A stretch of DNA of 26,191 nucleotides from JALHTV01 sp049510055 (lineage in GTDB: Bacteria; Planctomycetota; Phycisphaerae; SM23-33), in NCBI GenBank assembly GCA_049510055.1, contig JBEKZI010000025.1:1-26191 (forward strand), written 5' to 3'. Numbering within the stretch: the first letter of the stretch is position 1; every line of letters begins with the position of its first letter. The notes beneath the pieces are model-generated. The model searched no databases and had not been told where the DNA came from. It saw nothing but the letters and a program-made list of their open reading frames with translations. Shown here in pieces: positions 6,625-15,387 of the stretch. The position numbers and the translations under genes are program-made.

Positions 6625-7902
6625 ATGGCACTGAAGCGCAACCAATACGACGTGAAGAACCTCAAGTTGGCCGCCGAGGGCCGCAAGCGAATCCTCTGGG
6701 CGGACAACGACATGCCGGTCCTGGCCGCCGTGCGCCAGCGGTTCGCCAAGCAGAGGCCCCTGGCCGGCCGGCGGCTGAGCGCCTGCCTGCACGTGACGGC
6801 TGAGACGGCCAACCTCTGCCGCGCGCTGGTGGCCGGCGGGGCCAATCTGGTCCTGTGCGCCTCCAATCCGCTGAGCACGCAGGACGACGTGGCCGCCAGC
6901 CTGGTGGCCGACTTCGGCATCCGCGTGTACGCGATTCGGGGCGAGGACCCGCGGACGACGTACTACCGGCACATCGAGGCCGCCTGCAAGCATCGGCCGT
7001 CGATCACGATGGACGACGGGGCGGACCTGGTCAACGCCCTGCACGGCCGCTGGGCCGCCTTCGCCGATGACATCCTGGGCTCGATGGAAGAGACCACCAC
7101 CGGCGTCATCCGCCTGCGGGCGATGGCGGCGGCGGGCATGCTGCGGTTCCCCGTCATCGCGGTCAACGACGCGGCCACCAAGCACCTGTTCGACAACCGC
7201 TACGGCACCGGCCAGAGCACCATCGACGGCATCCTCCGCGCCACGAATATCCTCTTGGCCGGCAAGAACGTCGTGGTGGCCGGCTACGGATGGTGCGGGC
7301 GGGGCGTGTCGTCCCGGGCCAGGGGCGCCGGGGCCAACGTCATCGTGACCGAGGTCGATCCCATCCGCGCCCTGGAGGCGATGATGGACGGCTTCCGCGT
7401 GATGCCGATGCTCCAGGCCGCCCGAATCGGCGACATCTTCGTCACGGTCACCGGCGACATCCACGTCATCGACAAGCCGCACTTTGCAGTCATGAAGGAC
7501 GGCGCGATCGTCTGCAACAGTGGGCACTTCGATTGCGAGCTGAACCTCCAGGCCCTGGCCAAGCTGGCCCGCAAAATCCGCACTGGCGTGCGGCGAGGCG
7601 TGGACGAATACGTCCTGTCCGGCGGCAAGCGCGTCTTTGTCCTGGCCCAGGGCCGGCTGGTGAACCTCGCCTGCGCCGAGGGCCACCCGCCTAGCGTGAT
7701 GGACATGTCATTCGCCACGCAGGCCCTGGCGGCGGAATACGTCATCCGCCACGCCGGCAAGCTGGACGAGATCGTGCACAACGTGCCGACGGAAATCGAG
7801 AATTGGGTCGCCCGGCAGAAGCTGCGGAGCATGGGCGTCCGCATCGACACCCTCACGGCCGAGCAGCAAAAATACCTGACCTCCTTCGATCAGGGCACGT
7901 AA
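6625..7902 (+). CDS. ahcY: S-adenosylhomocysteine hydrolase
   Basis: 425 aa cytosolic NAD-dependent enzyme that splits S-adenosylhomocysteine into adenosine and homocysteine, clearing the product of methylation reactions. Visible signatures: CLHVTAETANLCRALVAGGA, ASNPLSTQDDVAA, DDGADLVNALHG, EETTTGVIRL, NDAATKHLFDNRYGTGQST and the NAD site VVAGYGWCGRGVSSRARGAGA. The C-terminus ends in QQKYLTSFDQGT, like the family's Q-x-x-YL-x-x-x-x-x-GT. Length fits the short form found in archaea and many bacteria, without the roughly 40-residue insertion of the long form. An AAGGATAGG ribosome site precedes the ATG. A small GC hairpin (6580-6594) lies in the leader. No metK or metH is adjacent. Confidence 0.95.
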   Translation: MALKRNQYDVKNLKLAAEGRKRILWADNDMPVLAAVRQRFAKQRPLAGRRLSACLHVTAETANLCRALVAGGANLVLCASNPLSTQDDVAASLVADFGIRVYAIRGEDPRTTYYRHIEAACKHRPSITMDDGADLVNALHGRWAAFADDILGSMEETTTGVIRLRAMAAAGMLRFPVIAVNDAATKHLFDNRYGTGQSTIDGILRATNILLAGKNVVVAGYGWCGRGVSSRARGAGANVIVTEVDPIRALEAMMDGFRVMPMLQAARIGDIFVTVTGDIHVIDKPHFAVMKDGAIVCNSGHFDCELNLQALAKLARKIRTGVRRGVDEYVLSGGKRVFVLAQGRLVNLACAEGHPPSVMDMSFATQALAAEYVIRHAGKLDEIVHNVPTEIENWVARQKLRSMGVRIDTLTAEQQKYLTSFDQGT

Positions 7903-7963
7903 CGGCCAGGAGCAGCCCGTCGTTCCTCGCCGTGCGGAGCGGATCGAGGCGTCTGGGAAAAGC

Positions 7964-9535
7964 CTAGGGCGACGGGCCAACCTGCTGGGTCGCTGTCGGC
8001 GTGGGAATGCGGGACAAAAGAAACACGTACTCGCTGTGCTTGACGGAGTAATCCATTAGTACGGGGATATCTTTCTCGCTCCCGGCCATCACCTTGATGT
8101 CCGGCCGTCCCGCCTGGATGTAATAAAGATACCGATAGCACATCGCGGGTCCGTAGACCCCGATGATGACGGCGTTGGGAGGAATTGGCATCGCGGCCAT
8201 CGCGTCGGACCAACGTACCAGGCGGTACTCTTCGATCGTGGACCGGCTGACCAGGGGGAAGTTGGTCATCAGGAGGAAGACCGGCGCGATGAAACACGTC
8301 GCGACGTACACGAGGCGGCGGCGTGACGGGCGCCAACCGTTCGCCGTGCCCAGCCCGGCGAGCAGGCTCAGTCCCATCAGGCCCGGAACGGTGAACGTCA
8401 GGCTGTCCGGGCAATGATGCCATAAGTAAAAAGCCGAGTTTCCGACGAAGAATCCCCACCCCAGCAGGATCCACCCCCATCGTCTCCGCTGCCTGACGGT
8501 GGCCACAAGGGCCAGCACCAGGCCGGGTAGCCCCACGCCGACGCCGGCGTGGCCCTCCAACAGGTTCCACAAGTGGGCGTGGAAATTGTAGTTCTCCACC
8601 AGATTCAACCCGGACAATTGGAGGGCATACTGCGTCGCATCCGCTTTCAAATGGATGTGAGGCTGGGTGGCGTTATCGATCCACGTCAGTCCCAGGCAGT
8701 ACCGCACGGCGGCGGCGAGCCTGGCTGCGGCCGTCTTGGGGAACGCCGCCTCGCCGTGCAGCACCTGCTCCCGGATCGCATCGTCCCGGCAGGCCAGACG
8801 CGAAGGGTCCTGATGTATCAAGTAGCTGGACACCGTGAACACAAAGGGCAGCACGAACACCCCCGCCGCCGCGGCGATCCTGCGCCAACTCAGGCGGACC
8901 TTCTTGCGGTACGCCCACCACAGGAAAATGAAGGCCGGGAGGATGAACAGTTCCGAGGCCCTGTCTCCCACGGCCACACCCAGGCAGGCGACGCCCAGAT
9001 ATAGCCAGAGCGCCTTATTGGTCTCGATGAATCGTTGCAAGGCATACAACGCCGCCAGGAGGAACATGCCGTAGAAGACGTACACCTCCGCCAGGGTGGC
9101 GTGGGCCCAGTACATGCTGCTGAAGGCCAGGGTGCCGGCCCCCACCAGGCCGGCGGAGATCTGGCCGGTGATCCGGCGGATCGTTCCGTACAGAGCCAAC
9201 GCGCCGAGGGTTCCGGAGACGGCCATCATCAGGTTGATCCGCCAGGCCAGCTGGCCGCCCAGCGGCAGGTGGCAGAAGAGATACCCTACGGTGACCTCGA
9301 TCTGGTAGCCCGGCGGGTGGCAGATGCCCAGCAGCGGACAGCAGTATTGCAACTCGGCGGAATCCCCGGAGTCCAGCCCGGGATGGAGGGTCATCAGATA
9401 GACCGCAAACACGACGGCCGCCAGGCCGCCGGCCCCCACCCAGGCGTGCCACTTTTTTGGGCCTTGCGGCGGCGGTGGCGGGGAGTCCTTCTCTGCCGAA
9501 GGCCCACTGAGCTCTTGCTGGAGAGGCTCGTTCAT
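7964..9535 (-). CDS. DUF2723 integral membrane protein, glycosyltransferase-C-like
   Basis: 523 aa with roughly eleven hydrophobic segments after a Pro-rich cytosolic start (SPPPPPQGPKKW, about residues 18-29). The first periplasmic loop reads TLHPGLDSGDSAELQYCCP and then GICHPPGYQIEV; the acidic D-S-G-D/E pair and HPPGYP-like motif mark the DUF2723 family, relatives of protein O-mannosyltransferases. RINLMMAVSGTLGALALY and YWAHATLAEVYVFYG are also family features. A role in transferring a lipid-linked sugar is inferred, not shown. The soluble C-terminal part (about 420-523) is typical. The start is the ATG at 9535; a GTG at 9604 would add 23 residues with no membrane segment. It diverges from the HEAT-repeat gene. 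Confidence 0.85.
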   Translation of the reverse strand: MNEPLQQELSGPSAEKDSPPPPPQGPKKWHAWVGAGGLAAVVFAVYLMTLHPGLDSGDSAELQYCCPLLGICHPPGYQIEVTVGYLFCHLPLGGQLAWRINLMMAVSGTLGALALYGTIRRITGQISAGLVGAGTLAFSSMYWAHATLAEVYVFYGMFLLAALYALQRFIETNKALWLYLGVACLGVAVGDRASELFILPAFIFLWWAYRKKVRLSWRRIAAAAGVFVLPFVFTVSSYLIHQDPSRLACRDDAIREQVLHGEAAFPKTAAARLAAAVRYCLGLTWIDNATQPHIHLKADATQYALQLSGLNLVENYNFHAHLWNLLEGHAGVGVGLPGLVLALVATVRQRRRWGWILLGWGFFVGNSAFYLWHHCPDSLTFTVPGLMGLSLLAGLGTANGWRPSRRRLVYVATCFIAPVFLLMTNFPLVSRSTIEEYRLVRWSDAMAAMPIPPNAVIIGVYGPAMCYRYLYYIQAGRPDIKVMAGSEKDIPVLMDYSVKHSEYVFLLSRIPTPTATQQVGPSP

Positions 9536-9682
9536 GCACCTTTCCCGCGGTTCCGTCGCCGAGCGATGGGAGGAAGTGTAGCTCCAAACAGACCGAGAAT
9601 CCACGGGCCACCAAACCCCTCGCGATGCGGGACGTAAAAAAGGTATCGAGGTTTGGAAACCAGAGGATCTTTTTTGCGGAGT

Positions 9683-9710
9683 TTGACAGGCCTCGCGGAT
9701 GGCGTATAGT
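9683..9710 (+). promoter_or_regulatory. sigma70-type promoter of the HEAT-repeat gene
   Basis: TTGACA (9683-9688), a perfect -35 box, 16 bases, TATAGT (9705-9710). Transcription should start near 9717, leaving a leader of about 70 bases that contains an inverted repeat at 9741-9771. This is the best-matching promoter in the window. Confidence 0.65.
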
Positions 9711-9740
9711 TTGGTTTTGCCGCGGCCGAGGGCTGCGGCG

Positions 9741-9776
9741 CCTGCCTATCGGCAAACGGCCGGTAGGCAGGTCGGA
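9741..9776 (+). repeat. palindromic repeat, copy 1 (HEAT gene leader)
   Basis: CCTGCCTATCGG (9741-9752) and CCGGTAGGCAGG (9760-9771) form a 12-bp stem with one G-T pair around loop CAAACGG. The right arm and what follows, CCGGTAGGCAGGTCGG (9760-9775), is repeated exactly at 22777-22792. It lies inside the predicted 5' leader, so it would fold in the mRNA. Confidence 0.7.
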
Positions 9777-9786
9777 GTCGAACGTT

Positions 9787-11943
9787 ATGTGGCGATCCGC
9801 CGTAAACATGATGATGGTGGCGTTTCTGTGGCAGGGGGCCGGCATCTGCCTGGCGCAGACGTCTCCGGCCACGGTCCCGGCGGAGCAGATTGAATTGGCG
9901 ACGCTGGAAGGCCAGTTGAAGGATTCCTCGCGCTCGCCCAAGACCAGGACGGAGGCCGCCGGGCTGTTGCTGGTGCAGTCCGGCCCGCGGGCGACGGAGA
10001 TCCTGCTGGCGTCCCTGGCGGCCAAGGACGACCCGGCGCTTCAAATCGCCGTGGCCGGGGCCATCGCCGCCGGTCCGGCGGAGCGCAAGGAATTCATCGA
10101 GCCGCTGTGGGCAATGCTGCGGAGCGGCGAGCCGTTGGTTCGCGGACCGGCCGCCCATGCGCTGGCACGGTACCGTGGCTTCGGCGTGACGGAAAAATTG
10201 ATCGCCCTGGCCCGGGATCGCTCCGCCGACGCCGCCGTGCGTGCGGACGTGGTCGTGGCCCTGTCGGCCACGCCGGACAAGCGGACGGTCGAGGCCATGG
10301 TGGGGTTGCTGGACGATCCCGCCACGGCTGTCCGGTCCGCCGCGGCGGAGTCGCTGGTCAAGCTGACCAACATCCGCGCCTTCGGCGACGACGCCGAACA
10401 GTGGAAGCAGTGGTGGCGGGCCAACAAGGACAAGGACCGTTCCGCCTGGGTGGCGGACCTGGCCGACAGCCTGGCCCGCGCCAAGGCCGCCCTGGAGGCC
10501 GACAACGCCCGCCTCCGCGACCGCCTGACGGCGGCCATGAGCGATTTGTACGAAGCCACGCCGCCCGCCCAGCGGGAGGCCCTGCTGATGGGGTTCCTCA
10601 AGGATCCCATGCCCGACGCACGTCTGGCCGGCTTGCGGCTGGTGGACCGCCGTATCGCCTCCAACGACCCGATCTCGCCGGAGGTGCGCAGCCAGGTGCG
10701 CGCCCTTCTGGCCGACAGCGAAGGGCGCGTCCGCCAGGAGGCGGCCATCCAGGTCGCCACCCTGGCCGACAGCCAAGCTCTCCAGGCCCTGCTGGACCGC
10801 CTGACCATGGAAGATTCCCCCGCCGTCCGCGAGGCGCTGCTGAAGGCCGTCGGACAATTGCGCCAAGGGGAGGCCCTGCCGGCGGTGCTGGCGGAAATCG
10901 GTTCGCGGTACGAGAACGTCTCGGCCGCCGCGGCCGCGGCCTTGGTTCGCATCGCTTCCAAGGTCCCCCTCGATGAAATGCAGCGAAGGGAAGCGGCGGA
11001 GGCCATTTTGTTGCGGTACGATGCGGCCGACCCGTCGGCGGCGGAGGACACGCCCCTGCGCGAGGCGCTGCTGTCGGCCATGGGCGCGGTGGGAGAAGAG
11101 CCCTTCATGCCGGTGCTCCAGGAAGCGACGAAGGACCCTTCCGCCAAGGTGCGCCTGGCGGCGGTGGCGTCGCTGGCCCAGGTGGGCAAGGCCGCGGCCG
11201 CACCGACCCTGGTGGCGATGACGTCCGACAGCGACCGCGGCGTCCGCCAGGCCGCCATCGCGGCCCTGGGCACCGTGGGCGGCAAGGAACAGTTGCCGGT
11301 CATCCTGCGATTGACGCAACCGGCCGTCGAGGAAGACGCGGTGGTCAGGCAGCAGGCCTGGGACGCGACCCTGTCGGTGCTGACGAGCGCCGACGAAGAT
11401 ACGGTGTTCTCCGTGGCGGAAAGCCTGGCCGCCCGCGGCGACGCCTTGGCGGATCGGATCAAGATTCTCCAGATGCTGACGGACCGGCTGAGGGTGCCGT
11501 CGCGTTCTGCCGCGGCGGCCGGTCCCTTCAAGGCCGGCTCCGACGAGCGGCTGGGCCTGGTCCAGCGGCGGTTGGGTGCGGCGCTGATGCAGGCCCATCG
11601 GCCCGCCGAGGCCGCCGTCCAGCTTGGCCAGGCCTATCAAGCCTACGCGGCCCAGCGGAACGCCGAGGCGCCAGCGGTGTGGGAGCAGTGGGTGGATGCG
11701 CTCCTTGCGGCTGACGATCCGGCGTGCATCGCGGCCATGGCCGGCCAGTCCGACGAAGAGGCCTTCGCCGCCGCGTTCCGCAAGCTCCTGGGCCGGCTGA
11801 GCGAGTTGCGATCGGCCGAGAAGTATCCCGCAGTCGTCACGCTGGCCACCGAGGCCCTGGAGCGGTTGTCCAATCGCCGCTCCATCACCGAGGCGCAGCG
11901 CAAGGCGCTCCAGCGGATGGCGGAGGAGGCCCTGGCCAGGTAG
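9787..11943 (+). CDS. secreted HEAT-repeat protein, frame ended by an amber codon
   Basis: 718 aa up to TAG. It begins MWRSAVNMMMVAFLWQGAG, then ICLAQTSPA: a signal peptide probably cut after LAQ or nearby. The rest is almost wholly helical, with many HEAT/PBS-lyase-like repeats, e.g. AGAIAAGPAERKEFIEPLWA, MVGLLDDPATAVRSAAAESL, LLADSEGRVRQEAAIQVATL, ATKDPSAKVRLAAVASLAQV and MTSDSDRGVRQAAIAALGTV. Such solenoids bind other proteins; no catalytic motif is seen. A helical, partly TPR-like segment (about 590-718) follows. The ATG at 9787 has no strong Shine-Dalgarno. The same frame stays open after the TAG for another 102 codons and encodes one more HEAT unit. Exported HEAT proteins are common in Planctomycetota. 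Confidence 0.82.
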   Translation: MWRSAVNMMMVAFLWQGAGICLAQTSPATVPAEQIELATLEGQLKDSSRSPKTRTEAAGLLLVQSGPRATEILLASLAAKDDPALQIAVAGAIAAGPAERKEFIEPLWAMLRSGEPLVRGPAAHALARYRGFGVTEKLIALARDRSADAAVRADVVVALSATPDKRTVEAMVGLLDDPATAVRSAAAESLVKLTNIRAFGDDAEQWKQWWRANKDKDRSAWVADLADSLARAKAALEADNARLRDRLTAAMSDLYEATPPAQREALLMGFLKDPMPDARLAGLRLVDRRIASNDPISPEVRSQVRALLADSEGRVRQEAAIQVATLADSQALQALLDRLTMEDSPAVREALLKAVGQLRQGEALPAVLAEIGSRYENVSAAAAAALVRIASKVPLDEMQRREAAEAILLRYDAADPSAAEDTPLREALLSAMGAVGEEPFMPVLQEATKDPSAKVRLAAVASLAQVGKAAAAPTLVAMTSDSDRGVRQAAIAALGTVGGKEQLPVILRLTQPAVEEDAVVRQQAWDATLSVLTSADEDTVFSVAESLAARGDALADRIKILQMLTDRLRVPSRSAAAAGPFKAGSDERLGLVQRRLGAALMQAHRPAEAAVQLGQAYQAYAAQRNAEAPAVWEQWVDALLAADDPACIAAMAGQSDEEAFAAAFRKLLGRLSELRSAEKYPAVVTLATEALERLSNRRSITEAQRKALQRMAEEALAR

Positions 11944-12252
11944 TCGGCCCTGGACGAGCAGAAAGTTTCGGCCCTGGTCTTAGCCCTGGGCGGCGACGAC
12001 GAAAGCGCCCGCAAGGCCGCGACGGAACTGCAAACGATGTCCACGCAGGCCGTACCCCCGCTGCTGGCGGAGCTTCGCAAAGCCGTCACGAGCGCCTCGG
12101 CCAATCCCAAGGTCGAAAGAGCCATCGTCGAAATCCTCAGCCAAATCTCCCCCAAGTTTTCCAACTACGACGCGTCCGCCTCGACCAAGGCCAAGATCGA
12201 GCTCATCACCGCCTGGTCCAAGCTCCAGGTTTCCTCCGCGCCGGCGCACTAA
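11944..12252 (+). pseudogene. in-frame continuation of the HEAT-repeat gene after TAG
   Basis: The frame of the preceding gene continues from 11944 to a TAA at 12250-12252, 102 codons. It reads SALDEQKVSALVLALGGDD, then a helix pair up to LLAELRKAV, which is a standard HEAT unit; base composition and codon choice match the gene before the stop. An in-frame ATG at 12037 would start in the middle of that HEAT unit and has only a weak GGAA upstream, so independent translation is unlikely. Either the stop is a recent nonsense change, or it is read through, or it is a sequence error. Confidence 0.6.
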
Positions 12253-12257
12253 CGCCT

Positions 12258-12286
12258 TTGACACGTTCGGGCATTCGGCGGACAAT
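12258..12286 (+). promoter_or_regulatory. ROK kinase promoter
   Basis: TTGACA (12258-12263), 17 bases, GACAAT (12281-12286). Transcription would begin near 12293 and the leader would include the small hairpin at 12304-12323. The -35 box is perfect; the -10 box matches 4 of 6. Confidence 0.55.
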
Positions 12287-12303
12287 GCCGGCGATAGTCC
12301 ATC

Positions 12304-12323
12304 GGCTCGCCGATAGGCGAGTC
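12304..12323 (+). repeat. palindromic repeat, divergent copy (ROK leader)
   Basis: CTCGCC (12306-12311) pairs with GGCGAG (12316-12321) around loop GATA. CCGATAGGCGAGTC (12310-12323) matches 11 of 14 bases of CCGGTAGGCAGGTC in the copies at 9760 and 22777. It sits 13 bases before the kinase ATG and may take the place of a Shine-Dalgarno context. Membership in the same family is tentative. Confidence 0.4.
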
Positions 12324-12336
12324 CGTGAAAGCGTTT

Positions 12337-13305
12337 ATGGCCAAGCGGTGTCTGGGAATTGACCTGGGCGGAACGTTCATCAAGTTCGGTCTGCTGACCG
12401 AGGACCGAACGTTGGGCGGCACCCTTCAACTGCCCACGCCGCCCGGCGGCGGGGGCGATCGCGTCATCGCGCAAATGGCCGATGGGGCCAAGCGATTGAT
12501 GGAATCCGCCGGCCTGAAGCGGCGGGACGTCGTCGCCGCCGGCGTCGGCGCGCCGGGGCCGGCGGACTTTGCGGCGGGCGTGATACTGGCCATGCCCAAC
12601 ATCTCCGGCATGGAGAACGTGCCGTTGGCGCGAAGCCTTTGCGAAGCCATCGGCGTGCCGGTGGTCCTGGAGAACGACGCCAACGCCGCCGCCTATGGGG
12701 AATATTGCTGCGGCGCCGGTGTGGGCTGCCGGAACCTGGTGCTGCTGACGCTGGGCACGGGCGTGGGCAGCGGCATCATCGTCGAGGGCGAGGTCCTGCA
12801 CGGCAGCCACGACGCCGGCGGAGAGATCGGCCACATGATCGTCCAGCCGGGCGGCGAGCCATGCGGCTGCGGGCAGCAGGGCTGCCTGGAGCGGTACAGT
12901 TCCGCCGTGCACATGGCCGGCCGGGCGAGGCGGATGATCGAGGAGGGCAAGACCGGCGCACTGGCCGACGTGCTGCGGCGCCATGGCGTCCTCGACGCGA
13001 CGGACATCCTGGCCACCCGAAAAGCCGGCGACGCCTTGGCGGCCGAGGTGTGGGACCAGGGGGCGTACTATTTGGCCGTGGCCTGCGTGAACATCTGCCG
13101 CGTTCTGGACCCCGACAAGATCATCCTGGCCGGCGGGCTGGCCGGCGCGGGCGATGAGCTGCTGGCGCCCGTGGCGGCGCACTTCCGCCGCCTGCACTGG
13201 TCGCTGACGCCGCCGCGGACACAGATCGCGCTGTCGGCCCTGGGCGGCGAGGCGGGTGTGATCGGCGCCGCCGCCGTGGCATGGCGGGCCTCCCGCCAAA
13301 AGTAA
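12337..13305 (+). CDS. ROK family sugar kinase (glucokinase-like)
   Basis: 322 aa. The phosphate-binding start is CLGIDLGGTFIKFGLL. The catalytic Asp lies in LENDANAAAYGE. TLGTGVGSGIIVEGEVLHGSHDAGGEIGHM leads into the zinc-binding ROK signature GEPCGCGQQGCLERYSS (CxCGxxGCLE). IILAGGLAGAGDELL is the second nucleotide-binding loop. These features are those of bacterial ROK glucokinases, which phosphorylate glucose with ATP in the cytosol; other hexoses or N-acetylated sugars are possible. An in-frame GTG at 12325 would add four residues. It has its own promoter and is followed by trpE after a 99-base gap. Confidence 0.9.
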   Translation: MAKRCLGIDLGGTFIKFGLLTEDRTLGGTLQLPTPPGGGGDRVIAQMADGAKRLMESAGLKRRDVVAAGVGAPGPADFAAGVILAMPNISGMENVPLARSLCEAIGVPVVLENDANAAAYGEYCCGAGVGCRNLVLLTLGTGVGSGIIVEGEVLHGSHDAGGEIGHMIVQPGGEPCGCGQQGCLERYSSAVHMAGRARRMIEEGKTGALADVLRRHGVLDATDILATRKAGDALAAEVWDQGAYYLAVACVNICRVLDPDKIILAGGLAGAGDELLAPVAAHFRRLHWSLTPPRTQIALSALGGEAGVIGAAAVAWRASRQK

Positions 13306-13354
13306 CGCCCGCTTGGCCAACGTCCCTTCGTCCGCAATCTCCGATAAACCTATT

Positions 13355-13375
13355 GCCGCCTTATGCCATGGCGGC
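13355..13375 (+). promoter_or_regulatory. inverted repeat before trpE
   Basis: GCCGCC (13355-13360) and GGCGGC (13370-13375) flank a 9-base centre, 30 bases before the trpE ATG. TTGCCG overlaps its left arm and could be a -35 box. It could be an operator for trpE or a weak terminator for the kinase gene; there is no T run to favour the latter. Confidence 0.25.
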
Positions 13376-13404
13376 CAAGATATCACGATGAGGTTAAGAG
13401 AATC

Positions 13405-14913
13405 ATGAAACACTACCATCCGAACTTTGATGAGTTCTGCACGCTTGCCCGCCGGGGCAACACGATTCCCGTCTATCGCCAGCTCCTGGCCGACTCGCTC
13501 ACGCCGGCGATGGCCTACAAGCGCCTGGCCGCCCCGACGAGCGCCGCGCCGTCGTCCAGCGCCTTCCTTCTGGAAAGCGTCATCGGCGGGGAGCGGACGG
13601 CCCGGTTTTCTTTCGCCGCGGCCGACCCGGAGGCGACCTTTACCGCCCGCGGCCGGCAGATCACCATCCGGCGCAGCGGCCAAGCGGATCAGACCGTCAC
13701 CAGCGACGATCCTCTGGCCGAGCTTGGAGCGATGCTGCAACCCTACAAGGCCGTACACCTGAGCACCCTGCCGCGATTCACCGGCGGCGTGGTGGGCTAC
13801 GCGGCCTACGACATGGTCCGCTATTACGAAAAGCTCGGCCCCGGCCCGCGCGACGACCGGAACCTCCCCGAGCTGGCCTTCGGGCTGTACCGGACGATGG
13901 TGATCTTTGATCACGTGTACCAGACCATCAAGGTCGTCGCCAACGCGCACGTGACCGCCGACGCCCGAGCGGCGTACGAGGAGGCGACGGCGTCGATCGA
14001 GCGGACCATCGCGCGCCTGCGCGAGGGCGACGGCCAGGCCGCCACCGAAATCTCCATGGTCGCTCTGCCGGAAAAGCCCTTCCAAAGCAACTTCACTCGG
14101 CAGCGCTACATGGAGGTAGTGGAGGCCTGCAAGGAGTACATTCGCGCCGGCGACATTTTCCAGGTCGTGCCTTCCCAGCGGCTGACGGTACAGACCGCGG
14201 CTGCCCCGTTCGACATCTACCGCGCCTTGCGCGTGGTGAACCCCTCGCCGTTCATGTTCCTGCTAAACACGCCGGACGTCACGCTGGTGGGCAGCTCGCC
14301 GGAGATTCTCTGCCGCGTGGAGGACGGCGTGGTGACCAACCGCCCGCTGGCGGGCACGCGGCGTCGCGGCGCCACCGAGGAGGAGGACAAGGCCCTGGAG
14401 CGCGAGCTGCTGGCCGATCCCAAGGAGCGGGCCGAGCACATCATGCTGGTGGACCTGGCCCGCAACGACGTGGGGCGCGTGGCCCAGGCGGGCACGATCC
14501 AGCTGAGCGACGTGATGGCCGTGGAACGCTACAGCCACGTCATGCACATCGTCTCGGACGTCAAAGGCCGCCTGGCCGAGGGCAAGACCGCCTTCGACGC
14601 GCTGCGGGCGGCCTTGCCGGTGGGCACGGTGTCCGGCGCGCCCAAGATCCGCGCGATGGAGATCATCGACGAGTTCGAGCCGACCCGCCGCGGACCCTAC
14701 GCCGGCGCGGTGGGCTACGTGGACTTCTCCGGCAACATGGACACCTGCATCGCCCTGCGCACGATGGTCATCGCCGGCGGCAAGGCGTACATCCAAGCCG
14801 GCGGCGGCATCGTGGCCGACTCGGAGCCGGCGGCGGAATACCAGGAAACCCTCAACAAGGCCAAGGCGCTGCTGCGGGCCATCGAGGTCGCCGAGGCCGG
14901 CTTGGGGGAGTAA
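13405..14913 (+). CDS. trpE: anthranilate synthase component I
   Basis: 502 aa, cytosolic; makes anthranilate from chorismate with ammonia supplied by a TrpG partner. The N-terminal domain has LLESVIGGERTARFSF, the LLES...S motif that binds tryptophan in feedback-inhibited enzymes. The C-terminal chorismate-binding domain has SSPEILCRVEDG, RPLAGTRRRG, EHIMLVDLARNDVGRVA, ERYSHVMHIVSDVKG, GTVSGAPKIRAMEIIDE, RGPYAGAVGY and AGGGIVADSEPAAEYQET. Length fits TrpE rather than shorter PabB forms. The ATG at 13405 was chosen because the homologous region begins soon after; in-frame starts exist from 13363. No trpG or trpD lies next to it; the gene after it is on the opposite strand. Confidence 0.95.
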   Translation: MKHYHPNFDEFCTLARRGNTIPVYRQLLADSLTPAMAYKRLAAPTSAAPSSSAFLLESVIGGERTARFSFAAADPEATFTARGRQITIRRSGQADQTVTSDDPLAELGAMLQPYKAVHLSTLPRFTGGVVGYAAYDMVRYYEKLGPGPRDDRNLPELAFGLYRTMVIFDHVYQTIKVVANAHVTADARAAYEEATASIERTIARLREGDGQAATEISMVALPEKPFQSNFTRQRYMEVVEACKEYIRAGDIFQVVPSQRLTVQTAAAPFDIYRALRVVNPSPFMFLLNTPDVTLVGSSPEILCRVEDGVVTNRPLAGTRRRGATEEEDKALERELLADPKERAEHIMLVDLARNDVGRVAQAGTIQLSDVMAVERYSHVMHIVSDVKGRLAEGKTAFDALRAALPVGTVSGAPKIRAMEIIDEFEPTRRGPYAGAVGYVDFSGNMDTCIALRTMVIAGGKAYIQAGGGIVADSEPAAEYQETLNKAKALLRAIEVAEAGLGE

Positions 14914-14943
14914 CCCTTCTTCAGCGGGCCCGCAAGAGGCGGT

Positions 14944-15387
14944 TCAATAGGGGTATTGGTCGTAGGGGGGCTTGGCCGCCTGGGGGTCGGCGGACTGCGG
15001 TTGGCGTCCGCGCCCCAGCCGGAATATCACCTCCCACGCCAGGGAGGCCAGGACAATGCCCACCACGTCGCCCACCCAATCCCCGACCTCCGGCGAGCGG
15101 TGGAACGGGGCTTGGGTGATCTCGTCCACGGCCCCGTAGGTGACCAGGACGCAAATGACCACCGTGAGACGAATCCCGAAACGGACCCCGTAGGCCGTCA
15201 ACGCGAACCAGAACAGAGTGGCCAGGCCGAAATAGCCGACCACGTGCAGCGTCTTGTCGCTGACGTGAAATTCGGGCAGGTCCTGCCCCGGCACGTGCGT
15301 GGCGACCAGCGCCGCCACCCAGCCCAGGACGCACGCGACGACCATCAGCCGCCGGAAGCGGTAAAGAATAGCCAGGATGCGTTTCAT
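14944..15387 (-). CDS. VanZ-like family membrane protein
   Basis: 147 aa with four membrane helices: about residues 13-32, 46-66, 71-90 and 101-122. The VanZ pattern is visible: VSDKTLHVVGYFGLATLFWF (DKxxH..Y..L) and AVDEITQAPFHRSPEVGDWVGDVVG (DE..Q, then R.....D...D..G). VanZ in enterococci raises teicoplanin resistance by an unknown mechanism; most relatives have no known function. The C-terminal tail (QSADPQAAKPPYDQYPY) is polar and cytosolic. Its start overlaps the end of the ParA-like gene by four bases (ATGA), so the two are translated together. It ends tail to tail with trpE, 30 bases apart. Confidence 0.85.
   Translation of the reverse strand: MKRILAILYRFRRLMVVACVLGWVAALVATHVPGQDLPEFHVSDKTLHVVGYFGLATLFWFALTAYGVRFGIRLTVVICVLVTYGAVDEITQAPFHRSPEVGDWVGDVVGIVLASLAWEVIFRLGRGRQPQSADPQAAKPPYDQYPY

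Noticed and set aside
12037..12252. Independent 71-residue gene after the HEAT-repeat gene
   Set aside because: It is in the same frame, starts in the middle of a HEAT unit and has no good ribosome site; better explained as the continuation past TAG.
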